Assembly (NCBI RefSeq): GCF_028293835.1
Contig: NZ_JAQGNX010000180.1
Location: forward strand, 1-64,000
Origin: Pseudomonas sp.
GTDB taxonomy: Bacteria > Pseudomonadota > Gammaproteobacteria > Pseudomonadales > Pseudomonadaceae
Length of the DNA stretch: 64,000 nt
Reading direction: 5' to 3'
Below the pieces are notes generated by a model. It made no database searches and had not been told where the DNA came from. It was given only the letters and a program-made list of their open reading frames with translations. Shown piece after piece: positions 8,631-17,544 of the stretch; position 1 is the first letter of the stretch; each line of letters opens with the position of its first letter. Made by a program: the position numbers and the translations under genes.

Positions 8631-10333
8631 CCTGGTTGAATCCGTCGACCTTGATGAATCAACTGATCGTCGCGCCTATTTTGCTACCGCTACTGACGGC
8701 TGCGCTGATGCTGATACTGGGAGAGAAGCGCCGACCACTCAAAGCCCGGATCAACCTGCTGTCGACCATGCTCGGGCTGGCAATAGCGATCTGTTTGTTC
8801 ATGTGGGTGCAGAAAGACGGCACCACGGGCTCAATAGGCGTGTATCTGCCCGGCAATTGGGAAGCCCCGTTCGGCATCGTGCTGGTTATAGATCATCTGT
8901 CCGCGCTAATGCTGGTGCTGACCGGGATCATCGGCGTCTGCGCCCTGCTCTTCGCGTTGGCGCGTTGGGATCGGGCCGGCGCCAGCTTTCATGCCCTGTT
9001 TCAAATTCAGCTAATGGGCCTTTATGGCGCGTTCCTGACCGCTGACCTGTTCAACTTGTTCGTATTTTTCGAAGTGTTGCTGGCAGCGTCCTACGGACTG
9101 ATGCTGCATGGTTCAGGGCGAGCAAGGGTCTCGGCGGGCTTGCATTACATCACCATTAACCTGGTGGCTTCGTCCTTGTTCCTGATCGGTGCCGCAATGA
9201 TTTACGGCGTCACCGGGACGTTGAACCTGGCCGACCTGGCCATGAAAATCCCCTTGGTGCCAGAAGCTGATCGCGGCCTGCTGCACGCCGGTGCCGCCAT
9301 TCTCGCCACAGCGTTTCTGGCCAAGGCCGGGATGTGGCCGGTGAATTTCTGGCTGGTGCCAGCGTACTCGGCAGCCAGCGCTCCGGTAGCCGCTATGTTC
9401 GCCATCATGACCAAAGTCGGCGTGTACACCCTGCTGCGCCTGTGGACGCTGCTGTTCTCCGGGCAAGCGGGTGCGTCGGCATTTTTCGGTGGCGATTGGC
9501 TGATTTACGGCGGCATGGCGACCATCCTTACATCGGCCGTGGCCATTCTTGCCGCGCAACGCCTTGAGCGTATGGCCAGTTTGAGCATCCTGGTGTCAGC
9601 CGGCATCCTTTTGTCCGCCATCGGTTTTGCACAACCGAGTTTGACCGCAGGGGCGCTGTTCTATCTGGTCAGTTCGACCCTGACCCTGAGCGCCTTGTTT
9701 TTGCTGTCTGAACTGATCGAGCGCTCGCGTTCGGCCAACGATATACCGCTTGAAGAGGATGCCGACCAATTGCCCCGGAGCGTGGAATCGCTACATCCGC
9801 CGCCGGGGACCAACCTCGATGACCAACAGAAGGCCGTGGTTGGCCAGGTTATTCCCATGACCAAAGCGTTTCTGGGGCTGAGTTTCATCGCCTGTGCGTT
9901 GCTTATCATCGGCATGCCGCCACTGTCCGGGTTTATTGGCAAGCTGACCCTGCTCAGCGCGCTACTCAATCCGTCAGGGCTGGACGTGGCCAAGGACCAA
10001 GCCATGTCCGGAACCAGTTGGGCGTTGGTTGGCCTGCTGATCTTTTCCGGACTGGCGTCGCTGTTGACCTTTACCCGGGTCGGCATTGCGCGTTTCTGGA
10101 CCCCGGCTGATCGCCCGTCTCCTCAGCTGCGCATCTACGAATGCCTGCCCATCGTGATGTTGTTGGGACTGTGCATTGCCCTGACGTTCAAAGCTGAGCC
10201 ACTGCTGCGCTACACCCAAGACACTGCGGCTGCGCTGCATGACCCACAGCAATACGTGTTGTCGGTAATGGCTGCACGGCCAATACCCCAGCCCACCGCC
10301 GCTGCTGTCTTATCCGCAGAGGTGCAACCATGA
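8627..10333 (+). CDS. mrpD: Mrp antiporter subunit D
   Basis: A 568-residue NuoM/N-like membrane subunit with about 14 predicted helices. It keeps the helix-5 glutamate in FNLFVFFEVLLAASYGLMLHG and the lysine-bearing AKAGMWPVNFWLVPAYSAASAPVAA segment typical of antiporter-like complex I homologues. A hydrophilic insert of about 45 residues lies near position 370 (acidic, DIPLEEDADQLP). It overlaps mrpC by 4 bases. It forms a proton-coupled channel of the Mrp complex. Confidence 0.92.
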   Translation: MTWLNPSTLMNQLIVAPILLPLLTAALMLILGEKRRPLKARINLLSTMLGLAIAICLFMWVQKDGTTGSIGVYLPGNWEAPFGIVLVIDHLSALMLVLTGIIGVCALLFALARWDRAGASFHALFQIQLMGLYGAFLTADLFNLFVFFEVLLAASYGLMLHGSGRARVSAGLHYITINLVASSLFLIGAAMIYGVTGTLNLADLAMKIPLVPEADRGLLHAGAAILATAFLAKAGMWPVNFWLVPAYSAASAPVAAMFAIMTKVGVYTLLRLWTLLFSGQAGASAFFGGDWLIYGGMATILTSAVAILAAQRLERMASLSILVSAGILLSAIGFAQPSLTAGALFYLVSSTLTLSALFLLSELIERSRSANDIPLEEDADQLPRSVESLHPPPGTNLDDQQKAVVGQVIPMTKAFLGLSFIACALLIIGMPPLSGFIGKLTLLSALLNPSGLDVAKDQAMSGTSWALVGLLIFSGLASLLTFTRVGIARFWTPADRPSPQLRIYECLPIVMLLGLCIALTFKAEPLLRYTQDTAAALHDPQQYVLSVMAARPIPQPTAAAVLSAEVQP

Positions 10334-10818
10334 TGCGTTTCTTCCCCGCGCCCTGGTTGTCGTTGGCGCTTTGGCTGCTGTGGCTGTTGCTGAACCTTTC
10401 TCTCAGCCCAGGCAATCTGTTGCTTGGCGCGCTGTTCGGCTTTATCGCCCCCTTGCTGACCGCGCCACTGCGGCCTTTGCCGGTGCGTATCCGCAACCCC
10501 GGGGTAATCTTGAAACTGCTGTTCCATGTTGGCTGCGACGTCGTCAGGTCCAATCTGACCGTGGGCTGGAGAGTATGGAATGCCCATCGGCATCCGCCGC
10601 GACCGGCCTTCATCAAAATCCCTTTGGATTTGCACGATGCCAACGGCCTGGCGGCTTTGTCCATGATCTGCACCGTGGTGCCCGGAACCGTTTGGTCAGA
10701 GCTGGCGCTGGACCGCAGCGTGCTGCTGATGCATGTATTCGATCTGGACGATGAGGCGCAACTCATTGAGCACTTCAAGCAGCGCTATGAACGTCCGTTG
10801 ATGGAGATTTTTCAATGA
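10330..10818 (+). CDS. mrpE: Mrp antiporter subunit E
   Basis: A 162-residue protein with two N-terminal hydrophobic helices (SLALWLLWLLLNLSL and LLLGALFGFIAPLLT), then a cytoplasmic domain with the MrpE-type VPGTVWSEL and VLLMHVFDLDDE segments. It overlaps mrpD by 4 bases and mrpF by 4 bases. It is part of the small-subunit assembly of the antiporter. Confidence 0.9.
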   Translation: MMRFFPAPWLSLALWLLWLLLNLSLSPGNLLLGALFGFIAPLLTAPLRPLPVRIRNPGVILKLLFHVGCDVVRSNLTVGWRVWNAHRHPPRPAFIKIPLDLHDANGLAALSMICTVVPGTVWSELALDRSVLLMHVFDLDDEAQLIEHFKQRYERPLMEIFQ

Positions 10819-11093
10819 GTGACTTGCTCTCTGACGCCATTCTGATTGCCCTGTGCATCTTTGCATTGGCAATGTTATTGACGTTGATCCGCCTGTTCAT
10901 CGGTCCGTCTGCTCAGGATCGGGTCTTGGCGCTGGACTATCTGTACCTCCTCGCCATGCTGATGATGCTCGTGCTGGGCATACGTTATGCCAGCGACACC
11001 TATTTCGAGGCCGCGTTATTGATCGCGCTATTTGGCTTCGTCGGTTCGTTTGCGTTGGCGAAGTTTCTATTGCGTGGCGAGGTGATCGAATGA
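10815..11093 (+). CDS. mrpF: Mrp antiporter subunit F
   Basis: A 92-residue protein with three hydrophobic helices and the signature RLFIGPSAQDRVLALDYLYLL, which matches MrpF. Its start overlaps the end of mrpE and its stop overlaps the start of mrpG. Confidence 0.9.
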   Translation: MSDLLSDAILIALCIFALAMLLTLIRLFIGPSAQDRVLALDYLYLLAMLMMLVLGIRYASDTYFEAALLIALFGFVGSFALAKFLLRGEVIE

Positions 11094-11458
11094 ATTCCCT
11101 CAGCGTATTACCGTTCTGGGTCGAAGTGATTACTGCGGCGCTGTTGTTGGCCAGCAGCCTGTTTGCCCTGACCGGCGCCCTCGGTCTGCTGAGGATGAAA
11201 GATTTCTTCCAGCGGATGCATCCGCCAGCGCTGGCCTCTACGCTAGGTGCCTGGCTGGTCGCACTGGCTTCGATCATTTACTTCTCGGCGTTAAAATCCG
11301 GCCCTGTATTGCACGCTTGGCTGATCCCGATACTGCTGGCGATTACCGTGCCGGTCACAACCTTGTTGTTGGCCCGTACCGGCCTGTTTCGTAAACGAAT
11401 GGCCGGCGACGATGTTCCACCGGAGGTCAGTGGCGAAGGCAGTGAAGGGGGTAACTAA
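11090..11458 (+). CDS. mrpG: Mrp antiporter subunit G
   Basis: 122 residues with three membrane helices. The MrpG signature LFALTGALGLLRMKDFFQRMHPPALASTLGA follows the first helix (given here in two overlapping parts: ALGLLRMKDFFQRMHP and PPALASTLGA). ATG 11090 overlaps the mrpF stop. An earlier in-frame start lies inside mrpF and is rejected. Last gene of the operon; the next gene converges only five bases away. Confidence 0.9.
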   Translation: MNSLSVLPFWVEVITAALLLASSLFALTGALGLLRMKDFFQRMHPPALASTLGAWLVALASIIYFSALKSGPVLHAWLIPILLAITVPVTTLLLARTGLFRKRMAGDDVPPEVSGEGSEGGN

Positions 11459-11463
11459 GCAGA

Positions 11464-11910
11464 TTATTCACTTGCCTTGAAGGTCAACTCGCCCTTGCGC
11501 CATTTCGCGGCTTTGCCGGTAACGGCCTTCAACGTTTTACTTAGGGCGCCTTCCAACTGTTCGTGAGCGGCGAACACCGTCACCACGGTTTGCCCTTCCT
11601 TGAACACTATACCGTGGCCGTCGGCGGTGTCGACGTAGGCGTATTCGCCCAGGCCGTATACCGTCAACTTGATATCGCGAAATTTCAGTTCGAACTTTCC
11701 ACCTTCTCGGCTGGGCAATACCGCCGCGCGAAAATGATCGCCTACTTTGAGTTCGAGGCGGGGTTTGTCGTCCACCACCAGCGCGGTTTCAGTGTCGATC
11801 TCGGCAATGTAAATGCCTTCGGCGTTTTGCTCGGAAACATAAACAAAACGGGATTGGAATTGCTTGACCAACTTGGCGCGAAGATCGCCAAGTACGAACA
11901 GTGCGTGCAT
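11464..11910 (-). CDS. Conserved-looking protein of unknown function
   Basis: About 148 residues starting MHALFVLGDLRAKLV. It is rich in alternating beta-type stretches (FVYVSEQNAEGIYIAEI, LELKVGDHFRAAVLP, YAYVDTADGHGIVF) and ends in a basic segment (KAAKWRKGELTFKASE). There is no signal peptide or transmembrane helix. I do not recognise a family. The downstream ATG at 11910 is chosen because the upstream extension (to 11991) has an unlikely composition. It converges with mrpG, leaving no room for a terminator between them. Confidence 0.55.
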   Translation of the reverse strand: MHALFVLGDLRAKLVKQFQSRFVYVSEQNAEGIYIAEIDTETALVVDDKPRLELKVGDHFRAAVLPSREGGKFELKFRDIKLTVYGLGEYAYVDTADGHGIVFKEGQTVVTVFAAHEQLEGALSKTLKAVTGKAAKWRKGELTFKASE

Positions 11911-12354
11911 GTCCAGATTACTGACTGCCAATGAAGAATCCTCAAACTTGAAAAATGAGCTCGCCCAATAGTGTCGGGCGCCACAGAACACGGGTGTTGT
12001 TCCACAAGGTCCAGCGTTCCGCAGCAGCGGCCCCAGCTGTGCAGAAAATCAGAACCATGTGGCCAAGGAATATCGAGCGGTGATCCAGAGGATCAAAACG
12101 CAATTCTACCGGCTAGCAGCGCCCTACGGGTATATACCTTTCGTCCGCTATACAGCAACTGTTGTGCTAGAGAATAGGTCACAAGCAGGTATCCGCCCGG
12201 TGATCGGCTGATTTAGCACGCTGTCATTCGTCATAGTGATCGCTAAACCCAGCCTGAGCCGGCCAACAACTGCCATACTCGCGCACATACAAGACTACAG
12301 GCGATGCACCCGCGCGCCATAGCGTAGCAACTCGTCATCCATGGGAAGGTAATA
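11911..12354. other. Intergenic stretch without a recognisable gene
   Basis: About 440 bases. The open frames here are short and of non-coding composition. It should contain the promoter of the minus-strand unknown gene and of the small plus-strand gene at 12355. No clear repeat, terminator or known operator was seen. Confidence 0.4.
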
Positions 12355-12585
12355 GTGACTGAATTTGATATCGGCGAATTCTTCATCTGGGGAGAATCCA
12401 GAGAAGTCGAAGGTGAATACCAGGCGGTGATTGTAATGCGCGCCAAGGAAGGAAAAAACGCCATTAGCTATCACCAGGTTGAAAAAGACCGCTGGTTTAA
12501 AACCGCTGATGTAGCCGCAGCTGCCGCAAAGGAATCTGCCAAAGAACTAAAACTGGCTGTCGACGCGGGCGCCCTTAGCGTTTAA
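12355..12585 (+). CDS. Small protein of unknown function
   Basis: 76 residues starting at GTG 12355, five bases after a strong ribosome-binding site GGAAGG (12344-12349), which makes translation likely. The sequence begins MTEFDIGEFFIWGES and has a charged middle and an Ala/Lys-rich C-terminal helix (AAAAAKESAKELKLAV). No family was recognised. It is soluble and probably cytosolic. Confidence 0.55.
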   Translation: MTEFDIGEFFIWGESREVEGEYQAVIVMRAKEGKNAISYHQVEKDRWFKTADVAAAAAKESAKELKLAVDAGALSV

Positions 12586-12849
12586 CGGGCCTGCGTTCCC
12601 GTATGGTTCGGCCAGTGCGCAAATCACTTGGAGGATCCAATTCCCTCCGGTAGCGGACGGCTCGGTCTATCTGAAACACCGCTTCGTGGCATTTCGCTAA
12701 TGAATTCGCACAGGGGGTTTCGAATTACCGTTATTACAACCGCACCCTTTCATTGCGAACTCTTGCCGAGCCAAGCCCTCTGATGCTTTGCCACGGTTTG
12801 AACGTGGCTTTGCCCATTGAACGGGTTACTTGCCCGCCACGGAGATGAC

Positions 12850-13089
12850 ATGGACCTGACCACACCCACCTTGCAAACCTTGTTTGAGCAATTGGGCCTC
12901 GATTCCGACGAGGCCAGCATTGATGCGTTTGTCGAGAGTCATGGGCCATTGCCTGAAGACGTCAAATTGGTCGATGCCGAATTCTGGACGCCACAACAAG
13001 CCAGATTTCTTAAAGAAGAGCTACGTGTCGACGCTGACTGGGCGCCCGTGGTTGACGAGCTGAACGTATTGCTGCACGAATCAAAGTAG
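12850..13089 (+). CDS. DUF2789 family protein
   Basis: A 79-residue acidic protein beginning MDLTTPTLQTLFEQLGL, with FVESHGPLPEDVKL and FWTPQQARFLKEEL. These match the DUF2789 family (PF10982), small proteins of unknown function common in gammaproteobacteria. ATG 12850 is preferred to the upstream in-frame start at 12817 because family members begin at this methionine. It appears monocistronic. Confidence 0.75.
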   Translation: MDLTTPTLQTLFEQLGLDSDEASIDAFVESHGPLPEDVKLVDAEFWTPQQARFLKEELRVDADWAPVVDELNVLLHESK

Positions 13090-13147
13090 CCCGAACGCTG
13101 TTTTCAGCGCTCAGGCTGCCATAAACGGCAGCGCCTTACTCCGGGCT

Positions 13148-14629
13148 CTACACTGGATACCCCGGCGGCTGGACGTTGGGATGAAAGACCCTTCGTCCCA
13201 ACTCTGGCGCATGCACAAACAGCGCCTTGCTGCGACTTGCCCCGCTGCCGACCAGGGCGGTCCAATGCGCCGACCGATGGGTATAGCGTCGACGCAACAA
13301 GCGCCGTTCACTGTCGAGCAATGTATCAGGGCCTCCTTTGGCATAGGCGATCAGTTTTCCTGCAATCACCTCTAACTCTGGCACCAGGCCCAGTGCCGGG
13401 CTGTTTGGCACGGGTTCCAGCGGGACGCCTTCATCGACAGCCAACGCGTGCATCACTCGCAGGTATATCCGAGAGAGATGGCCATACACACGGCGATTCA
13501 TACACACTGCCGCTAAAACAGCCTTCACCCCGACCGTATCGCCGCTCACATTGGGGTAGTTTTCCTGGCAATCAATAAACAATGAAGCGTTGGTATCCGT
13601 CGGATCAAGCCATTCGTAGGCGTCCATCGCTTGAAGATCCGCTTGGCTTTTCTGCCACGCAGAGGTTGCAGAAACGTTCGTACCCGAGGCGACAACGCTG
13701 CGCCGAGGTCGGGTCAGCAGCACGTTTTCGCGGGTGTTCAAATGGTAGCCACCGCCAATATCGGAATGACTGCCGGGTACCACGATTTCCAGCGGCCAAT
13801 CCGGTGCCACGCTGTTTAATGGAAAGTTGCGGCGCTGTTCATCACCGGCGACCAATTGCACCACTTGCTGCGCACAACCGGGGGGCAGATAGATATTGAC
13901 CCTACAACTCAAAGCGTCCCTTACATTGCCCAGGTCGGAGACGCTTCCAATCGCTGCCACTGTGTCGAAGAGTCCGATCATCTTCACTCGAACGCTGTCT
14001 GCAGCCCAGGAAAAATCGCTTGCCCATGCAATGCTTTTTAGCCTGAGCAACGGGGCCAAATCACCTTTGTTCTGCTTCAACACTTCGTTGGCAAAATGGC
14101 GAGCCGCCGCCGCACCCCGACTGAACCCGAACAGGTCGAATTCCAGCCCTTTGATGACACAGCCTGGGTTATTCCCCTGGAAAGCGGTGAGCTCATCACG
14201 CAGCGACCTGACTGCCGACGCCACTTTCGCGAGCACACCCGTCATCCCGCGCCCAAAACTCTGTCCTGCCAGCACCGAGTCCGGCTTGCCAGACGTTGTC
14301 CCTATACCTGCGATATAAATGGGTACAAAGACGTTAAGGCCGTGTACCGACTCCAGGGCCCTGGGTTGCACGGCGTAAAGCTCATACAAGCGTGCAATGT
14401 TGGTTACATCGTTGGCGTAACTGCTGGCTAAGTTAGCATGGCGGCCAGCGCAAGCACCGGTATGAGCGTTGTTATTCATTAACGCCTGAGCGCGGCAATC
14501 GGCTGCGATCTGGCTGTTGATTCTGTTGTTGCCGGTTCCGTCGAAGAACAGGCCAATGCGCACCGTAACACCTCTGTGTTGAACGTGAGTGCCGTACGCC
14601 GCACCTGAGACCTTAAAAATAGAGACCAT
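13148..14629 (-). CDS. DUF2235 / Tle1-like putative phospholipase
   Basis: A 493-residue alpha/beta-hydrolase of the DUF2235 class. An N-terminal strand GLFFDGTGNN (about residues 26-35) is followed by the nucleophile elbow GFSRGAAAAR (Ser170). Acid and histidine candidates lie in GLFDTVAAIG (Asp222) and VPGSHSDIGGGYH (His288). Proteins of this type include the type VI secretion lipase effectors Tle1. There is no signal peptide, as expected for a T6SS cargo. No vgrG, PAAR or obvious immunity lipoprotein gene lies beside it, so the effector role is inference. A general esterase function is the alternative. Confidence 0.65.
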   Translation of the reverse strand: MVSIFKVSGAAYGTHVQHRGVTVRIGLFFDGTGNNRINSQIAADCRAQALMNNNAHTGACAGRHANLASSYANDVTNIARLYELYAVQPRALESVHGLNVFVPIYIAGIGTTSGKPDSVLAGQSFGRGMTGVLAKVASAVRSLRDELTAFQGNNPGCVIKGLEFDLFGFSRGAAAARHFANEVLKQNKGDLAPLLRLKSIAWASDFSWAADSVRVKMIGLFDTVAAIGSVSDLGNVRDALSCRVNIYLPPGCAQQVVQLVAGDEQRRNFPLNSVAPDWPLEIVVPGSHSDIGGGYHLNTRENVLLTRPRRSVVASGTNVSATSAWQKSQADLQAMDAYEWLDPTDTNASLFIDCQENYPNVSGDTVGVKAVLAAVCMNRRVYGHLSRIYLRVMHALAVDEGVPLEPVPNSPALGLVPELEVIAGKLIAYAKGGPDTLLDSERRLLRRRYTHRSAHWTALVGSGASRSKALFVHAPELGRRVFHPNVQPPGYPV

Positions 14630-14815
14630 AATGTTATTGCCTGTGGAATGCAGCTGAGGATCAGGCTGCTTAAATCAATAATGACTGTTTGATTTAAACC
14701 AGCATGGTCAGCCACGATCCAACGTCAAGGACATCACGGCATTTCAGAAAACTCCCACGAACAGGACGGATTTTAGAGCAGCTTTGTAACTTGAATGGCG
14801 TGCAAACCAGCCCAA

Positions 14816-16483
14816 TTAGCCACGCCGCTGTGGCGGCTGCCCTTCAGGCTTGTAGCCCAAACGCAAGCCACCCCAATGACGCCCCTTGACCATGATCGGA
14901 ACCGAAAGATCATGCATCAACTCCCCGGTATCACGGGTATAGGTCTGCAGCAGCATCGGCTGCTGGTGGCTGCCGCAACGGATACCGGTGCGGTCATCGA
15001 ACTTGCGCTTGGTGCGGTTCTGCACGGCGTCGAGTTTGCTGTCTCCCGTCAGCGGCTGGCTGAACAGTTTATTGTGCGTCGGCACGTAACCCTGGGGTGT
15101 ACATGAGATGGCGAAAACCAGCCCCTCGTGGCGCAATAACAACGGTTCTTGAATCGCTGGCAACACCTGATCGGTGTATCGATCAAATCGGGTCTGGAAC
15201 TTGGCAGGCGAAGTTTTAGGTATCGGTTGGTAACTACGGTCAAACAAATCCTCAAGGCTGACCTTTCGTAGCTCAATGTCCGCTTCAAATCGGGCGCTGA
15301 TTTGCAGCGCACCCTCACGGGCCAGATCGTAAATACGCTGGTGGTAATCGTCCAGCCCGACTTGCGCCAACCGCTGACTAATGGTTTCAGCCTGCCCTTC
15401 CATTTGCACGGCCGCTTTCGCCAGTTGCTGAGTTTGCTCATCACTGATGGCCAAATCGCCGCGCATTTGCTCGACGGCGATGAACAGGCTGCCCAGTTGT
15501 TGCTGATTGGTTTGCGCGCCGGCGGCAATCTCGCCCACCTGGCTTTCCACCCCGGCTGCCAACCGGGCGATATTTTCCAGGTGCTGGCCAGTACGTTCGA
15601 CGTGTTCCACCCCTGTGTCCAGATCACTGGACAGCTGCCTAATCTGCTCGACCACCTGCCCGGTGCGTTGCTGGATATCCGCCACCATCTGCCCGACTTC
15701 CTCGGTGGCGCTGGCGGTACGTCCGGCCAAACCGCGCACCTCATCGGCGACCACGGCGAAACCACGTCCATGCTCTCCCGCACGGGCGGCTTCAATGGCA
15801 GCGTTCAGGGCCAATAAATTGGTTTGGCTGGCAATTGACTGGATGACCAGTGTCACGCGCTGGATGTCCGCGCTACGTTGGTTGAGCGCTTCGATCAGCT
15901 CACGACTGTTGACGGCGCGCTCGCTCAACTGGTGCATGCGGCTAATGGATTCAGCCAACACGTTGCGTCCGGCGTCGCTGCTTTGTCGGGCTTCACTGGC
16001 AGCGCTGAGCGCTTGTTGGCTGAGCTGAGAGGTCACCTGCTCAGTGGCGATCATTGCGTCGGCACTGCTGACAATCTGTTCTGCTGCATCCAGTTGCGAC
16101 TGGACTTTATTCGCCAGTTGCCCCACCGAAAACGCCACGCTCGCAGCAGACAGCGCGTTGTGGCTTGTGGCATACGACAGATCGCGGGTTAATTCGGCAA
16201 TACCGGCGCCGCTGTCTGAGGACACGACTGACGTGGGTTGCGCAGCCAGTAAGCGAGGGAGCCAGATCAATACCAGCGCCAGCGGCAGGCAAACATAGAC
16301 AGACACGTTGAGCAACGCCATTGCCAGGAGCAATAGACACAGCATCAGGCTTTGCAGCAGAGGGATCAGCCAGCGCGAGCCGCTGACGGCAGATTGCATG
16401 TTTGGCGTCGGTGCCTGGTTCGTGGCGTGGGCCTGCGACGCCAGCGTCCCTATGAGAGGTCCATCTCCAGCCATGTTCTTCAC
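14816..16483 (-). CDS. Methyl-accepting chemotaxis protein with C-terminal sensor-like domain
   Basis: 555 residues. Two adjacent transmembrane helices (about 38-58 and 60-80) leave almost no periplasmic loop. A coiled-coil signalling domain follows, with the MCP tip hairpin around IASQTNLLALNAAIEA and RGFAVVADEVRGLAGR (about 216-256). After it, residues 395-555 form an extra globular segment containing LPAIQEPLLLRHEGLVFAIS, GYVPTHNKLFSQPLTGD and LSVPIMVKGRHWGGLRLGY. These resemble the strand pattern of Cache/PAS-like sensors that many pseudomonad MCPs carry at the cytoplasmic C-terminus. Ligand sensing is therefore probably intracellular. The ligand is unknown. Confidence 0.85.
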   Translation of the reverse strand: MKNMAGDGPLIGTLASQAHATNQAPTPNMQSAVSGSRWLIPLLQSLMLCLLLLAMALLNVSVYVCLPLALVLIWLPRLLAAQPTSVVSSDSGAGIAELTRDLSYATSHNALSAASVAFSVGQLANKVQSQLDAAEQIVSSADAMIATEQVTSQLSQQALSAASEARQSSDAGRNVLAESISRMHQLSERAVNSRELIEALNQRSADIQRVTLVIQSIASQTNLLALNAAIEAARAGEHGRGFAVVADEVRGLAGRTASATEEVGQMVADIQQRTGQVVEQIRQLSSDLDTGVEHVERTGQHLENIARLAAGVESQVGEIAAGAQTNQQQLGSLFIAVEQMRGDLAISDEQTQQLAKAAVQMEGQAETISQRLAQVGLDDYHQRIYDLAREGALQISARFEADIELRKVSLEDLFDRSYQPIPKTSPAKFQTRFDRYTDQVLPAIQEPLLLRHEGLVFAISCTPQGYVPTHNKLFSQPLTGDSKLDAVQNRTKRKFDDRTGIRCGSHQQPMLLQTYTRDTGELMHDLSVPIMVKGRHWGGLRLGYKPEGQPPQRRG

Positions 16484-16671
16484 CCATTGCGCTTATGGTT
16501 GTTATGCCTGCATTAAACGCCAGACATTGACCATAAGCTATGAGCCGTTAGTTGTAACGATGGCATGACGGAGTCAGCGCAATGAATAATCGATAAAGGA
16601 GCCAGCAACGCCCTTGTGACGACCGGAGGGCAAGTGAATGCCCCCAGGCAATAGCTACCCCTATCAGCCGA

Positions 16672-17076
16672 TCAGGCTTGACGCTGGTGCTTGTCGATCT
16701 GCTCGTGACGCTCTTGAGCTTCGATGCAGTACTTGGTGGCAGGGCTGATCAGCAGGCGCTTGAGGCCAATAGCCTCGCCGCTGTCTTCGCACCAGCCGAA
16801 GCTGTCATCGCTAATGCGCGAGAGGGCCATTTCCAGTTGCGGAAGCATGCGCTGATCGCGATCAATGATGTTGACCAACCAGTGACGTTCCTCTTCCACC
16901 GAAGCTGCATCGGCAGGGTCGGCAGGCGTGTCCAGGCTTTCGATAGCGATACGGCTTTGATCGATACGCTCGTGGATCTCGACTTTCATGGCCTGCAGCA
17001 GCTCGACGAAGAAGGCGTGCTGCTCAGCGTTCATGTAGTCATCGGCCGGCATCGCCAGCAACTTGTCCTTTGTCAT
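16672..17076 (-). CDS. DksA/TraR-family protein with degenerate zinc site (DksA2-like)
   Basis: 134 residues: an N-terminal segment, a long charged coiled coil (HAFFVELLQAMKVEIHERI to LEMALSRI) and a C-terminal globular part FGWCEDSGEAIGLKRLL then TKYCIEAQERHE. Classical DksA has four zinc cysteines; here only two of the four positions are Cys (C-x2-S and T-x2-C), like the zinc-independent DksA2 of P. aeruginosa. DksA proteins enter the RNA polymerase secondary channel and act with ppGpp on rRNA and stress promoters. The helical-tip acidic residues (DTPADPADAAS) are present. No Zur-type operator was seen upstream. Confidence 0.75.
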   Translation of the reverse strand: MTKDKLLAMPADDYMNAEQHAFFVELLQAMKVEIHERIDQSRIAIESLDTPADPADAASVEEERHWLVNIIDRDQRMLPQLEMALSRISDDSFGWCEDSGEAIGLKRLLISPATKYCIEAQERHEQIDKHQRQA

Positions 17077-17544
17077 TTATTTCTCTATAAAAAATACGTG
17101 CATTAGGGCGAATTAGGGAGCGACTCAGCGTTGCCAAAAAAGCGCCACAGTCTCCAAGCGCCACCTGGCACTCTATTTATGAGGGGCGGCAGTCTAAGGC
17201 CCGGCCGTGGACACAGCAACCTAATTGAATCGTTTTTGTTCAACAAGTCGCTCAATACCCTCATTAACAGGGTTTTTCACCACTGATCGGGCTCAGTGCA
17301 ACGTTGTGCGACGCTCTTTGACGGTCTGACCCCTATGTCGGGCGTCAGTTCCTTGGGGTGGGGGAATGCGCGGGGCGGGTTAAATGCCTCACAGTCCCCG
17401 AGGGAACGGTGAGAAGGTTTCGATGCATCCACACATCATCTGAAGGGGGCGACTTGTTGGCGAGGCGATTTAACAGGCATTTGTACAAGGCACCTCGCCA
17501 ACAAGTTGGCTCCTACAAAAAGCAGAGATTTTTCGGACACAAAA
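17077..17544. other. Intergenic stretch between the DksA-like gene and the inositol transporter
   Basis: About 470 bases with no credible gene. It holds the DksA-like gene promoter and the REPIN at 17452-17517 at the 3' end of the transporter operon. Confidence 0.5.
17452..17517. repeat. REPIN downstream of the ABC permease gene
   Basis: Arms ACTTGTTGGCGAGG (17452-17465) and CCTCGCCAACAAGT (17493-17506) pair perfectly. The right arm continues into TGGCTCCTACA, but the matching left outer part is lost. Its loop (GATTTAACAGGCATT, then ACAAGG) is nearly identical to that of the element at 23.35 kb. It may double as transcription end for the ABC operon. Confidence 0.85.

Noticed and set aside
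17257..17273. A short hairpin (ACCCT-N7-AGGGT) followed by TTTT on the plus strand
   Set aside because: Stem of only five base pairs and no plus-strand gene ends before it; probably chance.
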